The translations under genes and the position numbers were made by a program. DNA of 30,475 nucleotides from Candidatus Pelagibacter sp. (lineage in GTDB: Bacteria; Pseudomonadota; Alphaproteobacteria; Pelagibacterales; Pelagibacteraceae), in contig JAPYTV010000004.1 of the NCBI GenBank assembly GCA_029941985.1, positions 1-30,475 on the forward strand, given 5' to 3'. Below, piece by piece: positions 15,397 to 23,324 of this stretch; position 1 is the first letter of the stretch, and the number at the start of each line of letters is the position of its first letter. The notes below the pieces were generated by a model. That model worked only from the letters and a program-made list of their open reading frames with translations, was not told the origin of the DNA and searched no databases.

Positions 15397-16727
15397 TGGC
15401 AAAAAAATATTTTGGTACAGATGGAATAAGAGGTCCGGTTAATAGTAAAAATATTAATGGAGACATGTTTTTTAAGTTTGGTTTAGCTGCAGGAACTTTT
15501 TTCAAAAACCAAAAAAAAAATAAACAAACAGCGATTATTGCAAAAGATACTAGGTTATCAGGTTATGCTTTGGAACCAGCGCTTGTTTCTGGTCTTGCAT
15601 CTGCAGGAATGCATGTTTATACACTTGGTCCTTTACCCACAAATGGACTTGCAATGTTAACTCGGTCGATGAAAGCTAACATGGGCATAATGATAACTGC
15701 ATCTCATAACCCATATTATGATAATGGTTTAAAATTATTTGGACCAGATGGTTTGAAGTTATCAGATAAAATTGAAAAAAAAATTGAAGACCTGATTGAC
15801 AAAAAAATAGACAATCAATTAGCTAAACCAAAAATTCTTGGAAGGGTTAAAAGATTAGAAAATGGAAACGAAGAATATATAAAGATAATTAAAAAAAATT
15901 TTCCAAAGAGCTTTAGCTTAAAAGGTTTAAAAATAGTCATCGATTGTGCTAATGGTGCGGGCTATAAGTCGGGTCCAAAGCTTTTGAAATCTCTTGGAGC
16001 CAAAGTTGTTTCAATTGGTATTAATCCAAATGGACTAAATATAAATGAGAAATGTGGATCAACATTTCCAAAGAAAATCAAATCTGCTGTAAAAAAAAAT
16101 AAAGCTCATATCGGAATCTCTTTAGACGGAGATGCTGACAGGATTATTATGTGTGATGAGAAAGGAAATATTATTGATGGTGATCAAATCATTGCTGCAT
16201 TAGCATCTAGGTGGAAAAGTAAAAAAATGTTAAGAGGAGGAGTAATCGGCACTTTAATGTCTAACTATGGATTAGAAAATTTTTTTAAATCAAGCAAAAT
16301 AAAATTTATAAGAGCAAATGTTGGTGATCGTTATGTAAAAGAGAAAATGCAAAAAAATAATTTTAACCTAGGTGGGGAGCAATCTGGTCATATTATTTTA
16401 GGAAAATTTGCAACAACAGGTGATGGTTTATTGGTTGCTCTAGAGGTTTTATTCGCATTAAGAAAAGGAAAAAAAGCTAGTAGTTTTTTTAATATTTTTA
16501 AAAGGACACCTCAAATTTTAGAAAATATAATAGTAAAAGATAAAAATATTATTAAGAATGTGGATGTAAAAAAATCAATAAAAATTGCAAATAAACTCAT
16601 GAAAGGTCAAGGAAGACTGTTGGTGAGAAAATCTGGAACTGAACCAAAAATTAGAATAATGGGAGAGAGTGAAAATAAAAAATTGCTCATGAAGTGTATA
16701 AATATAATAACAAAAAAAATTAAATAA
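15396..16727 (+). CDS. glmM: Phosphoglucosamine mutase
   Basis: A 443-residue GlmM, converting glucosamine 6-phosphate to glucosamine 1-phosphate on the way to UDP-GlcNAc for peptidoglycan and LPS. The N-terminal FGTDGIRG is at residues 6-13. The phosphoserine loop is ITASHNPYYDNG, with Ser103 as the phosphorylated residue. The magnesium site is DGDADR with Asp244, Asp246 and Asp248. The sugar loop is GGEQSGH and the C-terminal phosphate loop is VRKSGTEPKIRIM. The FGTDGIRGP start and the GEQSGH form identify GlmM rather than ManB/Pgm. It starts on the last base of folP, the usual ftsH-folP-glmM order, and thiD follows one base after its stop. Confidence 0.97.
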   Translation: MAKKYFGTDGIRGPVNSKNINGDMFFKFGLAAGTFFKNQKKNKQTAIIAKDTRLSGYALEPALVSGLASAGMHVYTLGPLPTNGLAMLTRSMKANMGIMITASHNPYYDNGLKLFGPDGLKLSDKIEKKIEDLIDKKIDNQLAKPKILGRVKRLENGNEEYIKIIKKNFPKSFSLKGLKIVIDCANGAGYKSGPKLLKSLGAKVVSIGINPNGLNINEKCGSTFPKKIKSAVKKNKAHIGISLDGDADRIIMCDEKGNIIDGDQIIAALASRWKSKKMLRGGVIGTLMSNYGLENFFKSSKIKFIRANVGDRYVKEKMQKNNFNLGGEQSGHIILGKFATTGDGLLVALEVLFALRKGKKASSFFNIFKRTPQILENIIVKDKNIIKNVDVKKSIKIANKLMKGQGRLLVRKSGTEPKIRIMGESENKKLLMKCINIITKKIK

Positions 16728-16728
16728 A

Positions 16729-17541
16729 TTGAAACCAAAATCAAAAATATTAATTATAGCAGGCTCAGATTCGTCAGGAGGTGCTGGTATACAGGCTGAC
16801 ATAAAAACTGTTACAGCTCTAGGCTCATATGCCATGACATCAATTACTGCTATAACAATTCAAAATACTACTGGTGTTAAATCTATAGTTTCAATTGATC
16901 CTAATGAAATATCTAATCAAATAGAATTTACCTCTAAAGATATTAAACCTGATGCTATAAAAATTGGTATGTTACATTCTTCAAGTGTTATAAAATCAGT
17001 AATTCGTTCATTAAATATTATTAAAGTAAAAAAAATAATTTTAGATCCTGTTATGGTTGCAAAAGGTGGCACTAAGCTGATTGATGATAAAGCAGTTCAA
17101 TTATTAAAAAATAAATTACTAAAAAAAGTTAGCTTAATAACACCTAATATTCCAGAAGCGGAGATATTAACTGGTATTAAAATAAAAACAGTAGAAGATA
17201 TGATTTATGCCGCAAGTTTATTAATTAGATTGGGTACAAAAAATGTTTTGATAAAAGGTGGCCATTTAGACTCTAAATTCGTACACGATATTTTTGTTAA
17301 TAAAAAAGAGATTAAAATTATAAAAAATAGAAGAATTACAACCAAGAATACACATGGAACTGGATGTACTTTATCAACAGCAATTACAACTTTTTTTTCA
17401 TGTGGAAAAACTCTAAAGAAATCTTGTGAGCTTGCAACTATGTATGTACATAATTCAATTGGATCTAACCTAAAATATGGAAAAGGCCACGGTCCAATAA
17501 ACCATTTAAGTTCAATTTTAATAGATAAGAAATTTAGATAA
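16729..17541 (+). CDS. thiD: Hydroxymethylpyrimidine (phosphate) kinase
   Basis: A 270-residue ThiD of the ribokinase-like superfamily, which phosphorylates HMP and HMP phosphate to HMP diphosphate for thiamine synthesis. Substrate motifs are IAGSDSSGGAGIQADIKT (residues 10-27) and LDPVMVAKGG. The C-terminal anion-hole and catalytic motif is NTHGTGCTLS. The start is TTG at 16729, one base after the glmM stop, and no in-frame ATG precedes the first conserved motif. SAR11 cells are reported to lack de novo HMP synthesis and to import HMP, so a ThiD acting on imported precursor would fit. That link is background knowledge and not visible here. It overlaps purA by one base. Confidence 0.94.
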   Translation: MKPKSKILIIAGSDSSGGAGIQADIKTVTALGSYAMTSITAITIQNTTGVKSIVSIDPNEISNQIEFTSKDIKPDAIKIGMLHSSSVIKSVIRSLNIIKVKKIILDPVMVAKGGTKLIDDKAVQLLKNKLLKKVSLITPNIPEAEILTGIKIKTVEDMIYAASLLIRLGTKNVLIKGGHLDSKFVHDIFVNKKEIKIIKNRRITTKNTHGTGCTLSTAITTFFSCGKTLKKSCELATMYVHNSIGSNLKYGKGHGPINHLSSILIDKKFR

Positions 17542-18833
17542 TGAAAAATGTAGTTGTTGTTGGTTCTCAGTGGGGGGATGAAGGAAAAGGAAAGATAGTT
17601 GACTGGCTATCGGATCAAGCGGATATTGTTATTCGTTTCCAAGGAGGTCACAATGCTGGTCATACATTGGTCATAGATGGAGTTACTTATAAATTAAGAT
17701 TGTTACCTTCAGGTATTGTTCGAAAAGATAAAATCTCTATTATTGGAAATGGTGTTGTCGTTGATCCTTGGGCATTACTAGAAGAAATTGAGGAAATTAA
17801 ATTAAAAGGTGTAGATGTTAATGTTAATAATTTTATAATTTCAGAATCGGCAAATCTTATTTTACCATTTCATAGAGAAATGGACGAAATAAGAGAGGAT
17901 GCTGCTGGTAAAAACAAAATTGGAACTACTAGACGTGGAATAGGCCCGGCTTATGAGGATAAAGTAGGAAGAAGATCTATTCGTGTTATGGATCTTAGAT
18001 CTGAAAATAATCTTGATCATAGGTTAGAGACAGTGTTACTTCACCACAATGCAATTAGAAAAGGATTAGGTAAAAAAATATACGAAAAAGAAAAACTTAA
18101 AAAAGAACTTTTAAAAATAGCCCCAGAAATATTAAAGTTTTCTCAACCAGTTTGGCTTAGAATTGATGAATTTAAAAAACAAAAAAAGAAAATATTATTT
18201 GAAGGAGCACAAGGAATTTTATTAGATGTTGATCATGGAACATATCCCTTTGTAACATCTTCAAACACTGTTGCTGCTAGTGCTGCTACAGGTACGGGTT
18301 GTGGACCCAATTCAATACATTATGTGCTTGGAATTACAAAAGCTTATACAACTAGAGTGGGAGAAGGACCTTTTCCTACAGAATTAACTGATAGCATCGG
18401 TGAATTACTTGGCTCGAGAGGAAAAGAATTTGGAACAGTTACAAGTAGAAAAAGAAGATGCGGATGGTTTGATGGAGTATTGGTTAGACAGACTATTAAA
18501 ATTTCAGGAATTGACGGAATAGCACTTACTAAACTAGATGTTTTAGACGAATTAGATGAAATTAAAATGTGCATTGAATATGATCTAGATGGAAAAAAAA
18601 TAGACTATCTTCCTGCAGCTGTTGAAGATCAGTTAAAGATAAAACCGATTTATAAAATATTTCCTGGCTGGAAAACACCAACTAATGGAATTAAAAATAT
18701 TGAAGATCTGCCTGATAATGCAAAAAAATATATTTCTGCTGTAGAAGATTTTATTAGTGCAAAAATTTCGAGCATTTCAACAAGCCCAGAACGAGAAGAT
18801 ACTATTCTTTTAGAAAATCCTTTTGAAATTTAA
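17541..18833 (+). CDS. purA: Adenylosuccinate synthetase
   Basis: A 430-residue PurA, the first committed step from IMP to AMP (IMP + aspartate + GTP to adenylosuccinate). The GTP loop is GSQWGDEGKGK, ending at residue 18, with catalytic Asp13. Catalytic His41 lies in GGHNAGHT. Also present are IGTTRRGIGPAYEDK, the GVLVRQTIKISGIDGIALTKLDVLD guanine-binding region (in parts) and the C-terminal STSPERED. Length is standard. The start overlaps thiD by one base (TAATG). The stop codon overlaps the convergent rpoH stop within TTAATTAA, leaving no space for a terminator. Confidence 0.98.
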   Translation: MKNVVVVGSQWGDEGKGKIVDWLSDQADIVIRFQGGHNAGHTLVIDGVTYKLRLLPSGIVRKDKISIIGNGVVVDPWALLEEIEEIKLKGVDVNVNNFIISESANLILPFHREMDEIREDAAGKNKIGTTRRGIGPAYEDKVGRRSIRVMDLRSENNLDHRLETVLLHHNAIRKGLGKKIYEKEKLKKELLKIAPEILKFSQPVWLRIDEFKKQKKKILFEGAQGILLDVDHGTYPFVTSSNTVAASAATGTGCGPNSIHYVLGITKAYTTRVGEGPFPTELTDSIGELLGSRGKEFGTVTSRKRRCGWFDGVLVRQTIKISGIDGIALTKLDVLDELDEIKMCIEYDLDGKKIDYLPAAVEDQLKIKPIYKIFPGWKTPTNGIKNIEDLPDNAKKYISAVEDFISAKISSISTSPEREDTILLENPFEI

Positions 18834-19723
18834 TTAATTGGTAATAAGTTTTTTGACTTAGCAGAAATAAGCATATGCTTCTGAAGTTTTTCAAAAGCTT
18901 TATTTTCAATTTGTCTAACTCTTTCTCTACTAATTTTATATTTTTTACTTAAATCTTCTAGTGTTGTTGGTTTATCATTTAATTTTCTGGAATATAAAAT
19001 TTCTCTTTCTCTATCATTAAGAATTTTTATTGAGTTTTTTAATAATTCTTTTCTTTGTCCCATTTCTTCTTTGTGAGCAAATTTAAGTTCATGATCTAAT
19101 TCTTTGTCTACTAACCAATCTTGCCATTCATCACCATCTTCACCTACTTGCACATTTAAAGAAAATTCTTTACCAGACAATCTTCTATTCATTGAAATAA
19201 CCTCATCTTTCTTGACATCTAGTTTATTAGCTATTTTGCTAACATGTTCTGGTCTTAAGTCTCCTTCAGATTGTGGTGCAATCTGGTTTTTTATTTTTTT
19301 TAAGTTAAAAAATAATTTTTTTTGTGCAGTAGTAGTTCCAATTTTTACCAAACTCCAAGATCTTAAGACATATTCTTGAATAGAAGCTTTAATCCACCAC
19401 ATAGCATATGTTGCTAACCTAAAACCTTTTTCAGGTTCAAATTTTTTAACAGCTTGCATTAAACCAATATTACCTTCAGAAATTATTTCATTCACAGGAA
19501 GGCCGTAACCTTTGTATCCCATGGCAATCTTAGCAACAAGTCTAAGGTGACTAGTTACAAGTTTTTCTGCCGCTTTAATATTACCAGTTGTCTTCCAATT
19601 TTTTGCCAACATATATTCTTCTTCGGCAGCTAACATAGGAAATTTTTTAATTTGTTCAAGGTATACAGATAGACCACTTTCGTTTGAAATGGTTGGAAGA
19701 TTGTTGTTCATTGTTGTACTCAT
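18830..19723 (-). CDS. rpoH: RNA polymerase heat-shock sigma factor (sigma-32)
   Basis: A 297-residue group 3 sigma-70-family factor of the RpoH type, directing RNA polymerase to heat-shock promoters. Region 2 includes HLRLVAKIAMGYKGYGLPVNEIISEGNIGLMQAVKKF (in parts, residues 59-95) and ATYAMWWIKASIQEY. The RpoH box, QKKLFFNLK at residues 134-142, separates it from RpoD and RpoS. The region 4 helix-turn-helix (about 255-286) has LEDLSKKYKISRERVRQIE. The start is ATG at 19721-19723 (a second Met is at residue 5). It lies 21 bases after the rluD stop on the same strand, a conserved alphaproteobacterial pair, so it is probably cotranscribed with rluD. It is the only alternative sigma factor in the window. 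Confidence 0.97.
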   Translation of the reverse strand: MSTTMNNNLPTISNESGLSVYLEQIKKFPMLAAEEEYMLAKNWKTTGNIKAAEKLVTSHLRLVAKIAMGYKGYGLPVNEIISEGNIGLMQAVKKFEPEKGFRLATYAMWWIKASIQEYVLRSWSLVKIGTTTAQKKLFFNLKKIKNQIAPQSEGDLRPEHVSKIANKLDVKKDEVISMNRRLSGKEFSLNVQVGEDGDEWQDWLVDKELDHELKFAHKEEMGQRKELLKNSIKILNDREREILYSRKLNDKPTTLEDLSKKYKISRERVRQIENKAFEKLQKHMLISAKSKNLLPIN

Positions 19724-19744
19724 GATATACGTTTATTTAGTTAA

Positions 19745-20746
19745 CTATAATAATTTTTCAATACTTAATTTGTTAGACTTTCTAAGCAATTTGAGAATAT
19801 TTTCAAGATCTTGTGGCAAAATTGAGGAGAAAATTACTTCTTTCTTAGTTCTAGGATGAATGAAACCTAAAGTTTTTGCATGAAGAAACTGTCTATCTAA
19901 TTTATAAATTAAATTTTCCAAATTAGTGTCAATATTTTTAAGCTTTTTGTATTTTTTTTTATATTTTCCATCTCCCATTATACTATTACCCATATGGGTC
20001 ATATGGACTCTTATCTGATGAGTTCTACCTGTCTCAAGTCTACATTCAACCAAACTTAATGTAGGAGTTCTATCATTTTTAAAAATTTCTAGAGTTTTAT
20101 AATTTGTGATCGCTCTTTTCCCTTTAGAATTACTAACCTCCATCATCTGTCTATTCTTTGAACTTCTTGTTATGAAGGTATCAATTTTACCTGATGAAGG
20201 TCTAAGTTTACCCCAAATTAACAGTTGATAAACTCTTGTAATTGTATGTTTATTAAATTGAATAGATAAATTTTCATGAGTTTCATTATTTTTTGCAACA
20301 ACAATTAATCCAGACGTATCTTTATCTATTCTGTGAACTATACCAGGTCTAAGCTCATCCCCAATTGTTGAGAGTGCATTTTTATTGTAATGCATTAAAG
20401 CATTTACAATTGTTTTGTCATAATTACCCGCACCTGGGTGCATAATAATTCCAGCTGGTTTATTTATTACTAGCAAATCTTCATCTTCATGAATTATTTC
20501 TAATTTAAAATTATAAGGTTTTAATGAAGCTTCTTCAGGTTCTGGAATTTGGAGAAAAATTTTATCTCCAGGGTATACTTTTTTTGAGGGACTCTTAATT
20601 ATTTCATCATTTAATTTTAATTTCTCTTTTAAAATTAAATTCTTAATTCTAGTTCTGCTAATCAGCATTTCTCTTTTGTTAATGAAAACATCAACTCTGA
20701 GATTGTTTTCATCTGATTCAACTATTAAATTAATGTTTTTTTCCAT
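19745..20746 (-). CDS. rluD: 23S rRNA pseudouridine synthase, RluD-type
   Basis: A 333-residue RluA-family pseudouridine synthase. The N-terminal S4-like RNA-binding domain (residues 14-70) has RVDVFI...SRTRIKNLI. The catalytic domain contains LLVINKPAGIIMHPG, HRIDKDTSG with catalytic Asp141, and LETGRTHQIRVHM. The S4 domain and length favour RluD, which modifies helix 69 of 23S rRNA, over RluA/RluC. The frame stays open upstream to 20797, but that would run into the tRNA-Arg gene. The ATG at 20744-20746 gives the normal RluD N-terminus, so I chose it. It is divergent from the tRNA and precedes rpoH. Confidence 0.93.
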   Translation of the reverse strand: MEKNINLIVESDENNLRVDVFINKREMLISRTRIKNLILKEKLKLNDEIIKSPSKKVYPGDKIFLQIPEPEEASLKPYNFKLEIIHEDEDLLVINKPAGIIMHPGAGNYDKTIVNALMHYNKNALSTIGDELRPGIVHRIDKDTSGLIVVAKNNETHENLSIQFNKHTITRVYQLLIWGKLRPSSGKIDTFITRSSKNRQMMEVSNSKGKRAITNYKTLEIFKNDRTPTLSLVECRLETGRTHQIRVHMTHMGNSIMGDGKYKKKYKKLKNIDTNLENLIYKLDRQFLHAKTLGFIHPRTKKEVIFSSILPQDLENILKLLRKSNKLSIEKLL

Positions 20747-20769
20747 AAAATGTAATATTAATACTAAAT

Positions 20770-20846
20770 GCGCTGCTAGCTCAACTGGATAGAGCACCAG
20801 ATTTCGAATCTGGGGGTTATAGGTTCGACTCCTATGTGGCGCACCA
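20770..20846 (+). tRNA. tRNA-Arg (anticodon UCG)
   Basis: A 77-base tRNA with encoded CCA (20844-20846). The acceptor stem GCGCTGC/GTGGCGC pairs over 7 positions with two G-U pairs. The D-arm is GCTC...GAGC. The anticodon stem CCAGA/TCTGG encloses the loop TTTCGAA, so the anticodon is TCG, reading CGA and possibly other CGN arginine codons. The T-arm is ATAGG-TTCGACT-CCTAT. The discriminator is A. It is the only plus-strand gene between rluD (start 20746) and the ABC permease, whose stop begins one base after the CCA. No intrinsic terminator follows it before the opposing coding region. All cloverleaf arms pair, so the call is firm. Confidence 0.97.
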
Positions 20847-20847
20847 A

Positions 20848-21639
20848 CTATTCACCTATATTAACTAAAGACCCTTTTTCTCGAGCCTGATCAAATGAAT
20901 AATAAAATACAGAAATTGCTATAATTAAATATAGTGCATTTAGATAAAAAGCTTGAATAATATTTTCATAATTAACAGTTTGATTAATTAATATAGCTCT
21001 AGCTTCTTCAAAAATATAAACTAAAGGAAGAGCAAAGGCTATAGATTGGAAAATTTCAGGTAAAGTTTCTATAGGGTAATAAATACAGCCAAAGGGCGCT
21101 AATAAAAATAAAGTGGACCATGCAATATTTTCAAAAGAAGGGCCGAATCTCAACAATCCTGCCGATACAAATAATCCAAGTGTAACCCCAAAGATGTATA
21201 AGCTTAAAAAAAGAAAAAACAAAGGCATTCCAAGATCCAATAAAGATATTCCAAAAAGAGGAGACGTTAATAATATTGCTGGCACAAGTCCAATCAAGGC
21301 TCTTATTAAAGCTGTAAAAACTAGAGAGATTATTATTTCACTCATTTTTATTGGAGCAATAAATAAATTTGTAAAATTTCTACTCCATATTTCTTCTAAA
21401 AATAACATATTAAATCCAATACTTGTTCTAAATAAAAAATCATAAAGAATAGCACAAGAAAGAATAACTCCTACAGCTCCATTATAATAAGTGCTATGAT
21501 TGGCAAAAAAATTTGAAATAAAACCCCATAAGGTAATTTGAATTGAAGGCCAATATATTAAATCTAAAATTCTTGGAAAAGATCTCGTTATTAAAAAAAA
21601 ATGTCTTAAAAAAAGACCATAAATTCTACTAAAATTCAT
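20848..21639 (-). CDS. ABC-2 type transporter permease
   Basis: A 263-residue integral membrane protein with about six hydrophobic helices (roughly residues 27-45, 56-76, 98-124, 134-162, 168-190 and 233-252). The ABC-2 family signature near the fifth segment reads YYPIETLPEIFQSIAFALP, followed by FEEARAI. It begins inside the last codons of the ATPase gene (11-base overlap), forming a two-gene exporter. Pairs of this type (NodIJ/YadGH-like) export lipids, polysaccharides or drugs; nothing here identifies the substrate. The C-terminus has no extra domain. It ends one base from the tRNA-Arg 3' end on the opposite strand. Confidence 0.85.
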   Translation of the reverse strand: MNFSRIYGLFLRHFFLITRSFPRILDLIYWPSIQITLWGFISNFFANHSTYYNGAVGVILSCAILYDFLFRTSIGFNMLFLEEIWSRNFTNLFIAPIKMSEIIISLVFTALIRALIGLVPAILLTSPLFGISLLDLGMPLFFLFLSLYIFGVTLGLFVSAGLLRFGPSFENIAWSTLFLLAPFGCIYYPIETLPEIFQSIAFALPLVYIFEEARAILINQTVNYENIIQAFYLNALYLIIAISVFYYSFDQAREKGSLVNIGE

Positions 21640-22363
21640 CTTTATTCCTTACAAGCTGTAAAAAAACTTCTTCTAAATTCTCTCTACCATGTTTTTTTAA
21701 TAATTGATCTGGTGTTCCGCTATCAATAATAATACCGTCTCTCATCATTAATATAGAATTACACAATCTTTTAACTTCATTCATATTGTGTGAGGCAAGT
21801 AATACTGATATTTTCTTTTCTTTTTTATAATTTTCTAAAAATGTTCTTACAAAATCACCTGTTTCTGGATCTAATGAAGCAGTAGGCTCATCTAACAAAA
21901 GAACAGTAGGATCGTTTATCAAAGCTTTTGCTAAACTGACTCTATTTTTTTGTCCAGATGAAAGCTCTCCTGTCATGTTATTTAAAAATTCTTTTAGTCT
22001 TAATTTATTTGCAAGGTAGTTAATTCTCTCATTTAAATTTTTGACACTATATAACTTGCCATAAACAATTAAATTTTGTTTCACGGTTAATTTTTTAGGT
22101 AACTCAATATAGGGTGAAATAAAATTCATTTTATGAAGAAGTGAAATTCTATGATCTTCAATATTCATACCATTAATTAGAACTTTACCACTTGATGGTT
22201 TTAGGAGTCCTAGTATCATTGCTATAGTAGTTGTTTTTCCACATCCATTGGGACCTAACAACCCAACTATTTCATTTTCATTAATTTTAAAGCTTATGTT
22301 TTTAACAGCTTTTTTTGATTTGTATGATTTTGATAAATTTATAACTTCAATTGAGTTTGTCAT
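21629..22363 (-). CDS. ABC transporter ATP-binding protein (ABC-2 exporter)
   Basis: A 244-residue ABC ATPase. Walker A is GPNGCGKTT (residues 37-45), the signature is LSSGQ (134-138), Walker B is VLLLDEP (154-160), and the switch His is in LLASHNM. Where the Q-loop Gln is expected, about 40 residues after Walker A, the sequence is NFISPYIELP and has no Gln. I recall close ABC-2 relatives with the same kind of SPY segment, so this may be a subfamily trait and not a defect. It pairs with the permease that overlaps its 3' end. It starts 8 bases after the tsaC stop, so the three genes are probably one transcript. Substrate unknown. Confidence 0.88.
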   Translation of the reverse strand: MTNSIEVINLSKSYKSKKAVKNISFKINENEIVGLLGPNGCGKTTTIAMILGLLKPSSGKVLINGMNIEDHRISLLHKMNFISPYIELPKKLTVKQNLIVYGKLYSVKNLNERINYLANKLRLKEFLNNMTGELSSGQKNRVSLAKALINDPTVLLLDEPTASLDPETGDFVRTFLENYKKEKKISVLLASHNMNEVKRLCNSILMMRDGIIIDSGTPDQLLKKHGRENLEEVFLQLVRNKDEF

Positions 22364-22371
22364 ACGATTTT

Positions 22372-23304
22372 TTAGAATTTAGAAGCTCTTTTTAATCTGT
22401 CATTGATTGATTGGCCAATTCCTGTATTTTGAATTTTTTCTACTGCAATTGCTTTATATCCTCTGTTTTTAATTTTTCTTAAAAATGAATATAAATTTTT
22501 TGCTGCTTCCTTCAAATTATTTTTTTTACTTAAATAAAAATAATTAGAAGAGTTATTTTTTTTTTTTTTTACCAAGATATAAGCTTCATTTTTTTTTGGC
22601 TTTGTAACATTCATTCTTAGCGGAATGCCCGGAGAGTAATGTAGTTGTGACTGACCGGGTGCAATTTTTTTTAGTGGATTAATATCAATTTTAATTTTTT
22701 GGCCTAAAACTTTTTCTATTTTAGAAACATCTAAGCTACCCAATCTTAGTATTTTAGGTTTGTTAGTAATATCAATTATAGTTGATTCAAGACCAATATT
22801 ACATTTGCCACCATCTAAAATATATTTAATATTATTGCCAAACTCTTCTTTAACATCTAATGCTTGAACTGCACTTAATTTTGTAGAAATATTAGCACTA
22901 GGAGCTGCCAAAGGATAATCTAATCTATCTAGCAATTTTTTAAAAATCTTATGTTTAGGAAATCTTATGGCTAAATTTTTTTCTTTATTAGTAACAATTT
23001 TTGATACCTTAGAATTTTTGATAAGACTTAAAATATATGTAATGGGTCCAGGTGAGAATTTTTTATAAAGTTTAAGAAAATTTTCATTTATTAGACAATC
23101 TTTTTTTAAATCATTAATATTAGAATAATGAACAATTAAAGGGTTTGATTTGGGCCTTTTTTTTAATTTAAATATTTTTTGTACAGCACTACTAGAATAA
23201 GCATTAGCTGCCAGACCATAAACCGTTTCAGTTGGTACACCTATGCAGCAATTCATATCAAGATATTTTTTAGCTTTTTTGATATTTGGTTGATTATTTT
23301 TCAT
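22372..23304 (-). CDS. tsaC: L-threonylcarbamoyladenylate synthase (Sua5-type)
   Basis: A 310-residue YrdC/Sua5 protein that makes threonylcarbamoyl-AMP from Thr, bicarbonate and ATP, the first step of t6A37 in ANN-decoding tRNAs. The YrdC domain (residues 10-200) has GVPTETVYGLAANA, KLKKRPKSNPLIVH, SPGPITYIL, AIRFPKH, APSANIS and GLESTIID. The linker APGQSQLHYSP (215-225) leads to a C-terminal Sua5 domain (about 230-310), so this is the long Sua5 form and not the short TsaC form. Codons 245-250 contain an unbroken 15-A run. The start is ATG at 23302-23304, 20 bases from the divergent xseB start. Confidence 0.93.
   Translation of the reverse strand: MKNNQPNIKKAKKYLDMNCCIGVPTETVYGLAANAYSSSAVQKIFKLKKRPKSNPLIVHYSNINDLKKDCLINENFLKLYKKFSPGPITYILSLIKNSKVSKIVTNKEKNLAIRFPKHKIFKKLLDRLDYPLAAPSANISTKLSAVQALDVKEEFGNNIKYILDGGKCNIGLESTIIDITNKPKILRLGSLDVSKIEKVLGQKIKIDINPLKKIAPGQSQLHYSPGIPLRMNVTKPKKNEAYILVKKKKNNSSNYFYLSKKNNLKEAAKNLYSFLRKIKNRGYKAIAVEKIQNTGIGQSINDRLKRASKF
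22556..22570 (-). repeat. 15-base homopolymer (A15 on the coding strand) inside tsaC
   Basis: The plus strand reads fifteen T in a row, so the tsaC coding strand reads GT-A15-TAAC, translated Val-Lys-Lys-Lys-Lys-Asn. Adding one A puts TAA directly in frame. Losing one A gives ITLLIIFI and then a stop. Either slip would leave the YrdC domain and linker (residues 1-245) and remove most of the Sua5 domain. It is the longest homopolymer I saw in the window. Confidence 0.9.
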
Positions 23305-23324
23305 GTATTGTTAATTACTATTAT

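Noticed and set aside
20747..20797. Longer rluD start reaching 20797
   Set aside because: It would overlap the tRNA-Arg gene; the internal ATG at 20746 gives the normal RluD N-terminus.
20770..20846. tRNA-Arg as the attachment site of an integrated element
   Set aside because: No integrase, no repeated tRNA 3' end, and both neighbours are ordinary minus-strand genes.
23286..23324. Longer xseB start at 23286
   Set aside because: It would overlap the divergent tsaC start, and the added residues (including FSCIVNYYY) do not fit XseB; the ATG at 23325 gives the usual length.
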